From positions 1-5,902 of the forward strand of contig JANXUW010000564.1 in NCBI GenBank assembly GCA_025351985.1: a DNA stretch of 5,902 nucleotides. The letters run 5' to 3'. Below, piece after piece: positions 1 to 5,902 of this stretch. The notes under the pieces are model-generated. The model was not told the DNA's origin, ran no database searches, and was given only the letters and a program-made list of their open reading frames with translations. The DNA comes from Pseudolysobacter sp. (GTDB taxonomy: Bacteria > Pseudomonadota > Gammaproteobacteria > Xanthomonadales > Rhodanobacteraceae). How positions within the stretch are numbered: position 1 is the stretch's first letter; each line of letters begins with the position of its first letter. The translations under genes and the position numbers were made by a program.

Positions 1-444
1 TCGCTGCTCGGCGCGATCAACGCCGAAGTGCGTATCAGCGAACAGATCACCATCGAGCTGTGGGAGAAATTTGTTTTCCTCGCCAGCCTCGCCGGCATCA
101 CTTGTCTAATGCGTGCGTCGATCGGGGCAATCGCTGCGACCGGCGATGGCGCCGCGTTTGCGCGCGACTTGCTGCATAGCTGCGCGGAAGTCGCGCGTCG
201 CAGCGGCGTGGCGCCACGCGAACGCAGTTTGCATGAAGCCGAAGTCGCACTCACCGCGAACGACTCCACATTGAAAGCATCGATGCTGCGCGATATCGAG
301 CGTGGTGGTCCGACTGAAGGCGAACATATCCTCGGCGACATGCTCGCGCGTGCGCGCCATTTCGAAATTCCGTGTGAGGTGCTCGCACTCGCGCGTTGTC
401 ATGTGCAGGCGTATGAGCATCAGCGAGTTGCCGCAGATTTTTAG
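1..444 (+). CDS. Ketopantoate reductase family protein, C-terminal part (5' end outside window)
   Basis: The open frame runs in from the window edge and ends at TAG 442-444, giving 147 visible residues. It matches the helical C-terminal domain of the PanE/ApbA family, NADPH-dependent enzymes that reduce 2-dehydropantoate to pantoate in the coenzyme A pathway. A WEKF segment (residues 21-24) places a Lys at residue 23 where the family has its catalytic Lys. The later segment SMLRDIERGGPTEGEHI (residues 94-110) carries the conserved Ser (94) and Glu (106) that bind substrate in this family. The N-terminal Rossmann domain with the GxGxxG motif lies outside the window. Many bacteria carry PanE paralogues with the same GGPTEGEHI style that act on other 2-oxo acids, so no symbol is given. 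The gene is convergent with the small secreted protein and overlaps its stop by 4 bases. No clear hairpin terminator is visible after the stop. Confidence 0.85.
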   Translation, partial: SLLGAINAEVRISEQITIELWEKFVFLASLAGITCLMRASIGAIAATGDGAAFARDLLHSCAEVARRSGVAPRERSLHEAEVALTANDSTLKASMLRDIERGGPTEGEHILGDMLARARHFEIPCEVLALARCHVQAYEHQRVAADF

Positions 445-647
445 CACGCGCGACCGCCTCGCTCATCGTGTTTTCCCAAGCGTATACGCGACCTGGATCC
501 GGTAGTCGCGTTGCTTGCAAGCGTATTGTTTTCGGCTGCGATTGAGTCCAGCGTTGCATGCAAACCAATACCGCTAGCTTGGGCAATTGTGGCCATCAGA
601 AATACGCACGCAAAAATAGCGAATAAAAAAGCACTCAAGCGTTTCAT
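441..647 (-). CDS. Small predicted secreted protein, 68 aa, unknown function
   Basis: I do not recognise the family. From ATG 647 the product begins MKRLSAFLFAIFACVFLMAT, a classic signal peptide: two basic residues, a hydrophobic core, then IAQA before a Ser, which fits signal peptidase I cleavage after residue 24. A lipoprotein signal is unlikely because the only early Cys (14) sits in the middle of the core without a proper lipobox. The predicted mature part is about 44 residues, polar and Arg-rich towards the end, with one Cys as the last residue. An upstream in-frame ATG at 692 would add 15 residues, and neither start has a good ribosome binding site. It lies 70 bases downstream of the aminotransferase on the same strand, so it may be read through from that operon. 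It could also be a chance frame, but the signal peptide is convincing enough to report. Confidence 0.5.
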   Translation of the reverse strand: MKRLSAFLFAIFACVFLMATIAQASGIGLHATLDSIAAENNTLASNATTGSRSRIRLGKHDERGGRAC

Positions 648-717
648 GAAATCCGCAGAACGATTGGTTGAGACGCTCCGATTCTGCGCCATTTTTCTTG
701 CCCAAGTTTGCCTGACG

Positions 718-1818
718 CTATGCCTGCTCAAACGCCCGCACAAGCGCCACTATGTGATCGACATTCGCATCGGTCAGCTCAGGATAAATAGGCAACGCCA
801 AGGTTTGCGTCGCGCTGTGTTGCGCCCATGGCAGCGCCGGCAGATCGGAAGAATTGGAAAAGGCTGCCTGCAGGTGGCACGGTGTCGGATAATAGATTGC
901 CGTTTCCACATCGTGCCTGGCCAGAAACACCGCTAGCGCATCGCGCTGAGGATGAGTAATAACGAAGTGCTGGAACACTCCGACACCGTTGTCGCAGTCG
1001 CTCGGCAAGCCGCAGCGTGTATCGCGCAAGCCGCTGCTGTAGCGCTGCGCCAAGACACGCCGTTGCATGTTCCAGCGATCCAGATGCGGCAGCTTGACGC
1101 GCAGGATCGCAGCCTGGATTTCGTCAAGCCGACTATTGATTCCAATCTCGGCATGGTTGTGTGCGCTGATCCGTCCGTGATTGCGCAAGCGGCGCAAGTG
1201 CGCGGCAATTTTCGAGTCCGCGCATGCAATGGCGCCGCCGTCACCGCAGGCACCAAGATTTTTGGTCGGGTAAAAACTGAAAGCGCCGGTAATTCCGAAG
1301 GTACCAACGCGTTGGCCACGATAGCTTGCGCCAAGCGCTTGAGCGCAGTCTTCGATGAGGTGCAAATTGCGTGCTGCGCAAAATTGCTGGATGGGCGCCA
1401 GATCGACCGGGTGGCCATAAAGATGCACAGCAATGACGGCCTTCGTCGCTGCGCTGTACGCGCGCTCGATGCTGTGCAAATCGATGTTGAAACCGGTGCT
1501 GCCACAGTCGGCAAAACGTGACTTTGCCCCGGCTAGACAAACGGCTTCGGCCGTGGCGAAAAAAGTAAACGAGGGGACGATAACCTCGTCGCCAGCACCA
1601 ATGCCAAGTGCTTTCAGGGAGAGCAATAACGCATCGGTGCCGGAGTTGACGGCAACCACCTCGCGAACCCCCAGATAAGTCGCGAGTTCCTGCTCGAAAG
1701 CGAGATTTTCCGTGGCATTGGAATAACTGCCGCTTTCAAGCACGCGGCGCAATGCCGCATCGATATCCGGGCGCAGCGCGCGGTACTGCGCGGCAATATC
1801 GAAAAACGGGATCTTCAT
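718..1818 (-). CDS. DegT/DnrJ/EryC1/StrS family PLP-dependent sugar aminotransferase
   Basis: The 366-residue product has the usual length and full motif set of sugar aminotransferases, cytosolic fold-type I PLP enzymes that transfer an amino group (normally from glutamate) to a keto sugar nucleotide. Visible motifs in order are FFDIAAQY at 5-12, NSGTDALLL at 58-66 (cofactor phosphate pocket), VPSFTFFATAEAV at 81-93, the PLP-pyridine Asp in EDCAQALGA (Asp157), the Schiff-base Lys in SFYPTKNLGACGDGG (Lys186), NSRLDEIQAA at 228-237 and YYPTPCHLQAAF near 309-320. No key residue is missing. Its ATG overlaps the stop of the oxidoreductase upstream in an ATGA arrangement, so translation is probably coupled. 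Pairing with a Gfo/Idh/MocA dehydrogenase resembles GnnA/GnnB and WbpB/WbpE, both of which make 3-amino sugars. The exact substrate is inference. Other members act at C-4 of the sugar or in antibiotic sugar pathways. Confidence 0.93.
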   Translation of the reverse strand: MKIPFFDIAAQYRALRPDIDAALRRVLESGSYSNATENLAFEQELATYLGVREVVAVNSGTDALLLSLKALGIGAGDEVIVPSFTFFATAEAVCLAGAKSRFADCGSTGFNIDLHSIERAYSAATKAVIAVHLYGHPVDLAPIQQFCAARNLHLIEDCAQALGASYRGQRVGTFGITGAFSFYPTKNLGACGDGGAIACADSKIAAHLRRLRNHGRISAHNHAEIGINSRLDEIQAAILRVKLPHLDRWNMQRRVLAQRYSSGLRDTRCGLPSDCDNGVGVFQHFVITHPQRDALAVFLARHDVETAIYYPTPCHLQAAFSNSSDLPALPWAQHSATQTLALPIYPELTDANVDHIVALVRAFEQA

Positions 1819-2795
1819 GCATCACATCGCAGGATCTGGTTGCGGATGCGATAAGCGAGTTCAAGCGCGGCATAACCGTCCAGCGCTGTTAATTGCGGCG
1901 TTGAACGCTGGCGCGACGCTGACAAAAAAGAGGCAAGCTGTATGCAAAGTTCGTCTTCGTGCGGCGCTCTGATCGGCATGCGCACGGCAACTGCGGCAGC
2001 GGTCGGATTCGCCTTGCGCAATACCGTGCGCTCATGAAAATCGAGTGACCAGGTTTCGCCACCACCAAGTTCTGCGACGAGACGGCGAGCACTCGATTTT
2101 TGCACTGCCGCGCCCCAGGCTGCGGTGAATTGCACATGACAGCCATTCGCGAACACGAGTTCGGCATGCGCGTGATCGATCAAGGTATGACCGCAGCTGT
2201 GGCCGGTGGCCGTCACCTTCACAACGGCGCAACCAAGCGCAGCGAGAAGCATATCCAGATCGTGGATCATCAAATCGGTGACCACATCCACGGCATCGAC
2301 GCGCGGCGCGCGTTTGCCCAGACGAACGGCCTGAATTCGACGTGCCTGCGCGAGCGCGGCGGTGCTCGCAATGAACGCTGGGTTGAAGCGCTCGATATGG
2401 CCGATCTGCAGCACACATCCCGATGATTCGGCCAAACTGCACAAAGACTCGGCTTCCTCCAGCGTGCTGGTTATGGGTTTTTCGAGTAACACATCCAGGC
2501 CGCGTTCCAGCAATGCCTTGGTCAGTGCGAAGTGGCTCTGCACGGGCGTTACCACTGAAACAGCGCGAACCTCGGATGGCAGGTCATCGATATGGCGCAG
2601 CCAGCTGACGCCCATTTGTTCGGATAACGTCAGCGTCATCGGATCGGGATCGACCAGCGCGATCAAACGACTGTCTTCGAGTTGCATGTATTTTTGTGCA
2701 TGCAAGCTGCCGAAATAGCCGACCCCGATTACCGCGGTAGCGATGGGAAACGGTGCGGTTTTGTTGCAGATCGTCGCGAGCGGTTTTGCATTCAT
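1815..2795 (-). CDS. Gfo/Idh/MocA family oxidoreductase, probable sugar-nucleotide dehydrogenase
   Basis: From ATG 2795 the product has 326 residues. An N-terminal Rossmann fold carries GVGYFG (24-29) and an acidic residue after strand two (Asp49), which suggests NAD. The family signature EKP lies at 105-107, followed by LQIGHIERFNPAF at 129-141 and DLMIHDLD at 174-181, where His178 is the likely catalytic residue region. The phrases HAQKY, GHIERFNP and DLMIHD recall GnnA, which oxidises the 3-hydroxyl of UDP-GlcNAc for the partner aminotransferase GnnB, better than they recall inositol or glucose-fructose enzymes. This is from memory of the family, not alignment. I chose ATG 2795 because it forms a 4-base ATGA overlap with the upstream stop, as at the next junction. 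An ATG at 2813 would add six residues and a 22-base overlap. Neither has a strong ribosome binding site. The expected role is making the keto sugar that the next gene aminates. Confidence 0.9.
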   Translation of the reverse strand: MNAKPLATICNKTAPFPIATAVIGVGYFGSLHAQKYMQLEDSRLIALVDPDPMTLTLSEQMGVSWLRHIDDLPSEVRAVSVVTPVQSHFALTKALLERGLDVLLEKPITSTLEEAESLCSLAESSGCVLQIGHIERFNPAFIASTAALAQARRIQAVRLGKRAPRVDAVDVVTDLMIHDLDMLLAALGCAVVKVTATGHSCGHTLIDHAHAELVFANGCHVQFTAAWGAAVQKSSARRLVAELGGGETWSLDFHERTVLRKANPTAAAVAVRMPIRAPHEDELCIQLASFLSASRQRSTPQLTALDGYAALELAYRIRNQILRCDA

Positions 2796-4789
2796 GCGTC
2801 GAGCAATTGCCATACCACCAGCAGCTTGCCGCTGTGCTCGTCTTGCAGAAATTGCGCTATCGGCGCATGCAGATTGAATGGTGCTTGCATCAAGTTCAGC
2901 GCGCGTCGAGTACCGGTCCGTGTTTCAAAATTCGTGGTGATTGCCGGGTCGCTGCTGGCGATCAGATACTTCGCTCCAGAGGCACGCATGTGATGCAAGG
3001 CGCTGCCGATATTTCCAAGCGGAAGGTATTCGAGCCAGTCGCGGCACAACACCGCGTCCGCGCGCGGTATACCGTCAACCACCACGTCGCGCACCTCGAA
3101 GTTCCAGCCATCTCTGTCAAATCGGCGACGATTCTGCTCGGCGAGCGCGGGGATCAGATCAAGGCCCGTATATTGCTGGAGGCCAGGCTCGGAATTCTTC
3201 AGCCACAAGCAGTGGCCGCAGGCTATCTCGACCAGACTGCGGATGTTCAGGCGCGCAAACAGAAGGGTAAGTTCGTGCTGCAGCGATTTCGCCGGCGGCA
3301 GCGGCATGATCGAGGTATCACCTTGTTCTGCGCGTACTTCGTCATACAGGCGTTCGATGGCCTCATCGCCGGGGTTGCGCGTACGCAGCAATCTCAGGCG
3401 TGCCGATAAACAATCACGGTAGGAATTGCGTGTGCTGTAGGCTCGACCGAACAGGCGCCAAAACGCAGTCTTGGTGGATATCGCGTGCGCCGAGCGCTGC
3501 CTGTCGTACAGTGCAAGTATTTCCTGTTGTTCCGTGCTCGCACGTTGTACCGCGAGCAGTCGGCGTTGCCAGGCATTCGATTCATCTTGCTGTTGCGCCA
3601 GCGCGTGTGTTGCATCGAGTTGCGTGGGCAATTCGAGTTGAGTACCGAAACTCATGTGGTACATCGTTTTCAGGAATGACTCGACACTTTCGTTTTGTTG
3701 TTCGGCGCGCTCGGCGCGCAGACGTTGCGTGGTCATCTCTGCTTGGGCGATGGCACGAAGGTTTTCCGCTTCGCCGCGCTGCTTGGTTTCGACCGCGATC
3801 TTGCGCAAATAGTCACTGGCTGCGGCGAGCAGCGAAGATGGTGGTGTGGCAGGCGCTGTGGCAAAGTCCGCGATTGCTCGTGTATAGATTTCCACAATGG
3901 CATCGATGGCAGGTTCCATATCGGCATCGCTGCGGATATGCATCGCGACCGCACGCGCGTCTTGCGCATCGTAACGATCCAGCGCATGCCGGATATTTTG
4001 CGCACTGATCGGTCGATGCAAAGTGCGGGCGCCAAAATTCAACGCCCGTGCTTGCGCGTAATTTTGCTGTGTAATCATGTCGCCGAGACCGAGCGCATCG
4101 CAGCTGATGACGGCAGCACCGCAAGCCATCGCCTCGATGGCGCTGCGCGCCTTGGCGAAAACGATGTCGTAGCTTCCGAGCAGTTGTTCCGGCGCTTCCG
4201 CGCTATGGCTCGCAGCCGCGCCTATCACGTCCACGACGATGCCTCGTTCGGTGCAGACCCGACGGATGACGCCGAGATATCCAGACTCGTGCGCGCGGTT
4301 GCTGAACACCAAGGCACGCTGCGGTTTGGCCGGTAGCGCATCTCGCAAGTCAAAGCGACTCAGATCAACGAAGTTGCGAATCGTATGTGTGTGTTCAGGG
4401 GCAATGCCGTGCTCGCACTGCAAGCGCTCGGCGCACAGATCGTCCACCGCTACATAATGTCGAAGCGTGGGAAACCGCACCGGCATCTCTTCCCACGGCA
4501 TCCAGCCATGGCAAAAATATACAACCGGCGTTTGTGGAAAATGCAGCATCGCGGTCATCGTGTCGAGATGATGATGCCCGTGAATGACATCGGGGGTGAC
4601 CGCCAGTTTGTTGAGATCATCGACGACAGGAATAGTTGCGTCGTGCAACATTTGCGCAACCGTACCCAGTTGCGTGCTGTAGGCGATCGGTTGGTGCCCG
4701 CGCCGCAGCAATGCCAATGCGAGGTCACGCACATACATTTCCGTTCCCGCAGGTGCGTCCAGCGTATTGTTGGTAATCAGGACGCGCAT
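2792..4789 (-). CDS. Fusion of a GT4-like glycosyltransferase and a SAM methyltransferase-like domain
   Basis: The 665-residue product has three parts. Residues 1-310 look like a GT-B glycosyltransferase of the GT4 type: MRVLITNNTLDAPAGTEMYV opens it with the GGxE-like acceptor loop (here AGTE, 14-17), VIHGHHH lies at 68-74, YFCHGW at 91-96 and AIEAMACGAAVISCD at 217-231. Glu219 is the second Glu of the EX7E motif, but the first position (211) is Phe. Residues 320-480 are mostly helical, rich in Gln, Glu, Ala and Arg, possibly a coiled-coil spacer. Residues about 500-665 resemble a class I methyltransferase: SLVEIACGHCLWL at 518-530 stands where motif I should be, YTGLDL at 540-545 gives the acidic residue Asp544, and LCRDWLEYLP at 581-590 matches the post-II region. 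Motif I has lost two of its three glycines. No membrane segments are seen, so it is probably cytosolic. It overlaps the genes on either side by 13 and 4 bases. Confidence 0.85.
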   Translation of the reverse strand: MRVLITNNTLDAPAGTEMYVRDLALALLRRGHQPIAYSTQLGTVAQMLHDATIPVVDDLNKLAVTPDVIHGHHHLDTMTAMLHFPQTPVVYFCHGWMPWEEMPVRFPTLRHYVAVDDLCAERLQCEHGIAPEHTHTIRNFVDLSRFDLRDALPAKPQRALVFSNRAHESGYLGVIRRVCTERGIVVDVIGAAASHSAEAPEQLLGSYDIVFAKARSAIEAMACGAAVISCDALGLGDMITQQNYAQARALNFGARTLHRPISAQNIRHALDRYDAQDARAVAMHIRSDADMEPAIDAIVEIYTRAIADFATAPATPPSSLLAAASDYLRKIAVETKQRGEAENLRAIAQAEMTTQRLRAERAEQQNESVESFLKTMYHMSFGTQLELPTQLDATHALAQQQDESNAWQRRLLAVQRASTEQQEILALYDRQRSAHAISTKTAFWRLFGRAYSTRNSYRDCLSARLRLLRTRNPGDEAIERLYDEVRAEQGDTSIMPLPPAKSLQHELTLLFARLNIRSLVEIACGHCLWLKNSEPGLQQYTGLDLIPALAEQNRRRFDRDGWNFEVRDVVVDGIPRADAVLCRDWLEYLPLGNIGSALHHMRASGAKYLIASSDPAITTNFETRTGTRRALNLMQAPFNLHAPIAQFLQDEHSGKLLVVWQLLDA

Positions 4790-5573
4790 GGCGCACTCAT
4801 CAGACGCTGTGATATTGGCGCTACATGAGCGCTGTAGGTTATCGCCTGTTGATCGCGACCGCTGCCGACGTGGGCCTTGCCCAGCGATTCATAATGCGGT
4901 GGCTGCGCGTTGAAGCGTTGTTGCCACGCGAGCCATCCGCCATCGCTCGCAGCGAACAGGTATTCGCGGTCGAAAGTCGTTATGCCATAGCGGTCGTAGG
5001 CGCTCTGAATCTCGCCCATCAATTGCGCGCCGGCTTGCTTGGCATACTCGGCGATGGTGTTGCGTTTCTCGGCGATCAGCGCCGCTGTCAATTCGATTTC
5101 AATCGCCGCAGGATCATCACCCAGCGGCGCATGGCTCGGATTTCCCAATAGCGGGATTACGTAATGGCGCGTCGCTATCGCACTATCGCGCGATGCCTGC
5201 ATCACCGCGGCGCGCGCCAGAGCCTCGCAGATGTCATGGATCGGCGAATAACCCTCGACCGCATCACTGACGACGGTGGTGATGTTGTTTGTGACGATGC
5301 AGTTTGCGAGTCGGTCGCGCAGCGCGGCAAAAACGCGTGATCGCATTGCAGAATATGCCGATAGAATTCGCGATCGCTGTACTCGCCCGAAATCGGCCCA
5401 ATCTCTGCGCTCAAGCCTTTGAGTACCGCTTCGGATTGCGCAATGCGAGGGGTGCCCGCCATGCCAGAGCCGTCCGTCAGGACACAAACGACAGGTCGAG
5501 TTTGTGCAATCCATCCATACAGAAGCAACTCATGGCCCGGATGACCGACCAGTAGCAGGCTGTGTTCGTTCAA
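4777..5573 (-). pseudogene. PIG-L/LmbE-type deacetylase-like protein, split by a single-base frameshift
   Basis: Two overlapping frames together give one PIG-L-family protein, the metal-dependent N-deacetylase family of MshB and LmbE. The first frame gives residues 1-81 with LLLVGHPGHELLLYGW, VCVLTDGSG and GEYSDREFYRHIL. The second, joined in the run of five T at 5329-5333, continues FAALRDRLANCIV, DAVEGYSPIHDIC and LLGNPSH. Adding one T gives about 265 residues, a normal family length. Unrepaired, the first frame stops at 5202 after 123 residues. The family motif AHPDDE appears as HPGHE (11-15), so the usual catalytic Asp is Gly and one metal-ligand Asp is His; His113 could be the third ligand. 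The 5' end is uncertain: TTG 5573 places ten residues before the motif, as is common, while ATG 5612 or GTG 5651 would lengthen it. It is the first gene of the operon. The break may be a real mutation, a recoding site or a sequencing error. Confidence 0.78.
5329..5333 (-). other. Frameshift point in a five-T run of the PIG-L-like gene
   Basis: On the minus strand the gene reads GCG TTT TTG in the upstream frame and GTT TTT GCC in the downstream frame. Family-like sequence ends in the first frame at Phe81, whose codon is the first three T, and resumes in the second frame immediately after the run. One extra T would fuse the frames as Ala-Phe-Phe-Ala-Ala-Leu. The local GTTTTTG does not match the standard X XXY YYZ slippery pattern well, so simple mutation or base-calling error in the homopolymer is more likely than programmed frameshifting. 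An in-frame ATG at 5346 could in principle start the downstream fragment (189 residues). Confidence 0.75.
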
Positions 5574-5686
5574 AATGTCTGATCCAGAACGGTTTATATT
5601 GCCCACCAACATAGGCGAAACGCCTCGTGTGCCTGATAAGGAGTCCGGCACGTCGCTGTACGCAGTTTAGCGGAAGCAGGGTGCAC

Positions 5687-5704
5687 GATCCTTTCAGAAA
5701 GATC
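5687..5704. repeat. Imperfect palindrome GATC-c-TTTC-a-GAAA-GATC
   Basis: The 18 bases form two half-sites, GATC(C)TTTC and GAAAGATC, around a central A, with one unpaired C. The central spacing is too short for a good RNA hairpin, so if it has a function it would more likely be a protein-binding site on DNA. It lies between the two divergent genes, about 115 bases upstream of the operon start and 130 bases upstream of the regulator start. Chance is a real alternative at this length. Confidence 0.35.
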
Positions 5705-5822
5705 AACGCGATGACGATTGACGCAAGACGCACAGCGCATCAAGTCGCAGGTCCGCAGCGTAAATCCGCCGCTTGCTATCCGCGAGCGCCCTTAGCACAC
5801 TGCACGACAGGGATGGTCACAA

Positions 5823-5833
5823 GGGAGAGGGGG
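5823..5833 (+). promoter_or_regulatory. Strong ribosome binding site of the response regulator gene
   Basis: The purine run GGGAGAGGGGG contains GGAG and GAGG cores four to seven bases before ATG 5835. It fixes the start of the regulator and contrasts with the weak sites in front of all the minus-strand genes. Confidence 0.8.
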
Positions 5834-5834
5834 A

Positions 5835-5902
5835 ATGATCCGTATCGTGCTGGTGGACGATCATGTGCTGGTGCGCACGGGCTTTCGCATGATTCTCGAG
5901 CG
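5835..5902 (+). CDS. NarL/LuxR-type two-component response regulator, N-terminus only
   Basis: The window ends after 22 full codons, beginning MIRIVLVDDHVLVRTGFRMI. This is the first strand and helix of a CheY-like receiver domain: the adjacent acidic pair Asp8 and Asp9 binds the metal ion needed for phosphorylation. The VDDHxLVRTGxRxIL pattern is characteristic of the NarL/FixJ/LuxR class, including GacA/UvrY. The phosphoacceptor Asp and the DNA-binding helix-turn-helix lie outside the window, so the subtype cannot be settled. The start is secure because of the strong purine-rich ribosome binding site. The gene is transcribed away from the glycan operon and shares its upstream region, which does not by itself show that it controls the operon. 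Confidence 0.88.
   Translation, partial: MIRIVLVDDHVLVRTGFRMILE

Larger units (their letters stand above)
5574..5834. promoter_or_regulatory. Divergent intergenic region between the glycan operon and the response regulator
   Basis: This region of 261 bases should hold the promoters of both the leftward operon and the rightward response regulator gene. I find no convincing open frame in it. For the operon, minus-strand TATAAA at 5593-5598 is a good -10 box in the right place for a TTG start at 5573, but no clear -35 box stands 16-18 bases before it. For the regulator, TTGACG at 5718-5723 is a good -35 box without a good -10 partner. A small perfect hairpin, AGGCG-AAA-CGCCT, lies at 5613-5625. 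None of these is strong enough to be called a promoter with confidence. Confidence 0.4.

Noticed and set aside
441..480. Bidirectional terminator between the convergent genes
   Set aside because: There is a short T run at 438-442 but no GC-rich hairpin next to it in either direction.
511..936. Plus-strand open frame of 141 codons across the small secreted gene and the aminotransferase end
   Set aside because: Its latter part is antisense to the well-supported aminotransferase and the composition is not protein-like.
952..1521. Plus-strand open frame of 189 codons opposite the aminotransferase
   Set aside because: It is fully antisense to an aminotransferase with all catalytic residues present and has no motif of its own.
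2753..3409. Long plus-strand open frame of 218 codons opposite the methyltransferase end
   Set aside because: It lies antisense to a gene with clear domain motifs, shows no recognisable motif itself and is typical of shadow frames in GC-rich DNA.
3400..4336. Plus-strand open frames at 3400-4008 and 3695-4336 opposite the glycosyltransferase
   Set aside because: They overlap each other in different frames, are rich in Arg, Cys and His in a random way and have no ribosome binding site or family motif.
5329..5335. Programmed -1 frameshift signal at GTTTTTG on the minus strand
   Set aside because: Only five T are present and the heptamer does not let both tRNAs re-pair well; I saw no clear downstream stimulatory hairpin. 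Mutation or base-calling error is the simpler explanation, so it is kept only as an alternative.
5613..5625. AGGCG-AAA-CGCCT hairpin as a riboswitch or attenuator
   Set aside because: A five-base stem alone, without a T run, leader peptide or known aptamer features, is too little to support such a call.

Overview
The window looks like chromosome from a moderately GC-rich gammaproteobacterium. The protein style suggests the Xanthomonadales/Lysobacterales group, but this is inferred from remembered families, not from a marker gene. All genes are chromosomal housekeeping or surface-glycan types. I see no rRNA, tRNA, CRISPR array, insertion sequence or phage gene.

Layout from left to right: (1) 1-444, plus strand, the C-terminal part of a ketopantoate-reductase-family protein, cut by the window edge. 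(2) 441-647, minus strand, a small predicted secreted protein that converges on it with a 4-base overlap of the stop codons. (3) 718-5573, minus strand, a tightly packed set of four genes transcribed right to left: a PIG-L/LmbE-type deacetylase-like gene broken by a frameshift, a large glycosyltransferase fused to a methyltransferase-like domain, a Gfo/Idh/MocA oxidoreductase and a DegT/DnrJ/EryC1/StrS aminotransferase. Their junctions overlap by 13, 4 and 4 bases, so they are almost certainly one operon. (4) 5574-5834, a divergent intergenic region with weak promoter-like elements and one imperfect palindrome. (5) 5835-5902, plus strand, the first 22 codons of a NarL/LuxR-type response regulator with a strong ribosome binding site.

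The operon reads as a sugar-modification pathway. The oxidoreductase would oxidise a sugar-nucleotide hydroxyl to a ketone and the aminotransferase would convert that ketone to an amine. The pairing, and the motifs of the oxidoreductase, resemble GnnA/GnnB, which make a 3-amino derivative of UDP-GlcNAc, and more distantly WbpB/WbpE. The glycosyltransferase would transfer a sugar, its C-terminal domain might methylate it, and the PIG-L-like protein might deacetylate it. The glycan target (LPS, flagellin, capsule or lipid A) cannot be read from this window.

The points most worth a second look are the single-base frameshift in a run of five T in the first gene of the operon, the unusual HPGHE version of the PIG-L metal motif, and the two-domain glycosyltransferase/methyltransferase, whose catalytic motifs are altered in both domains.
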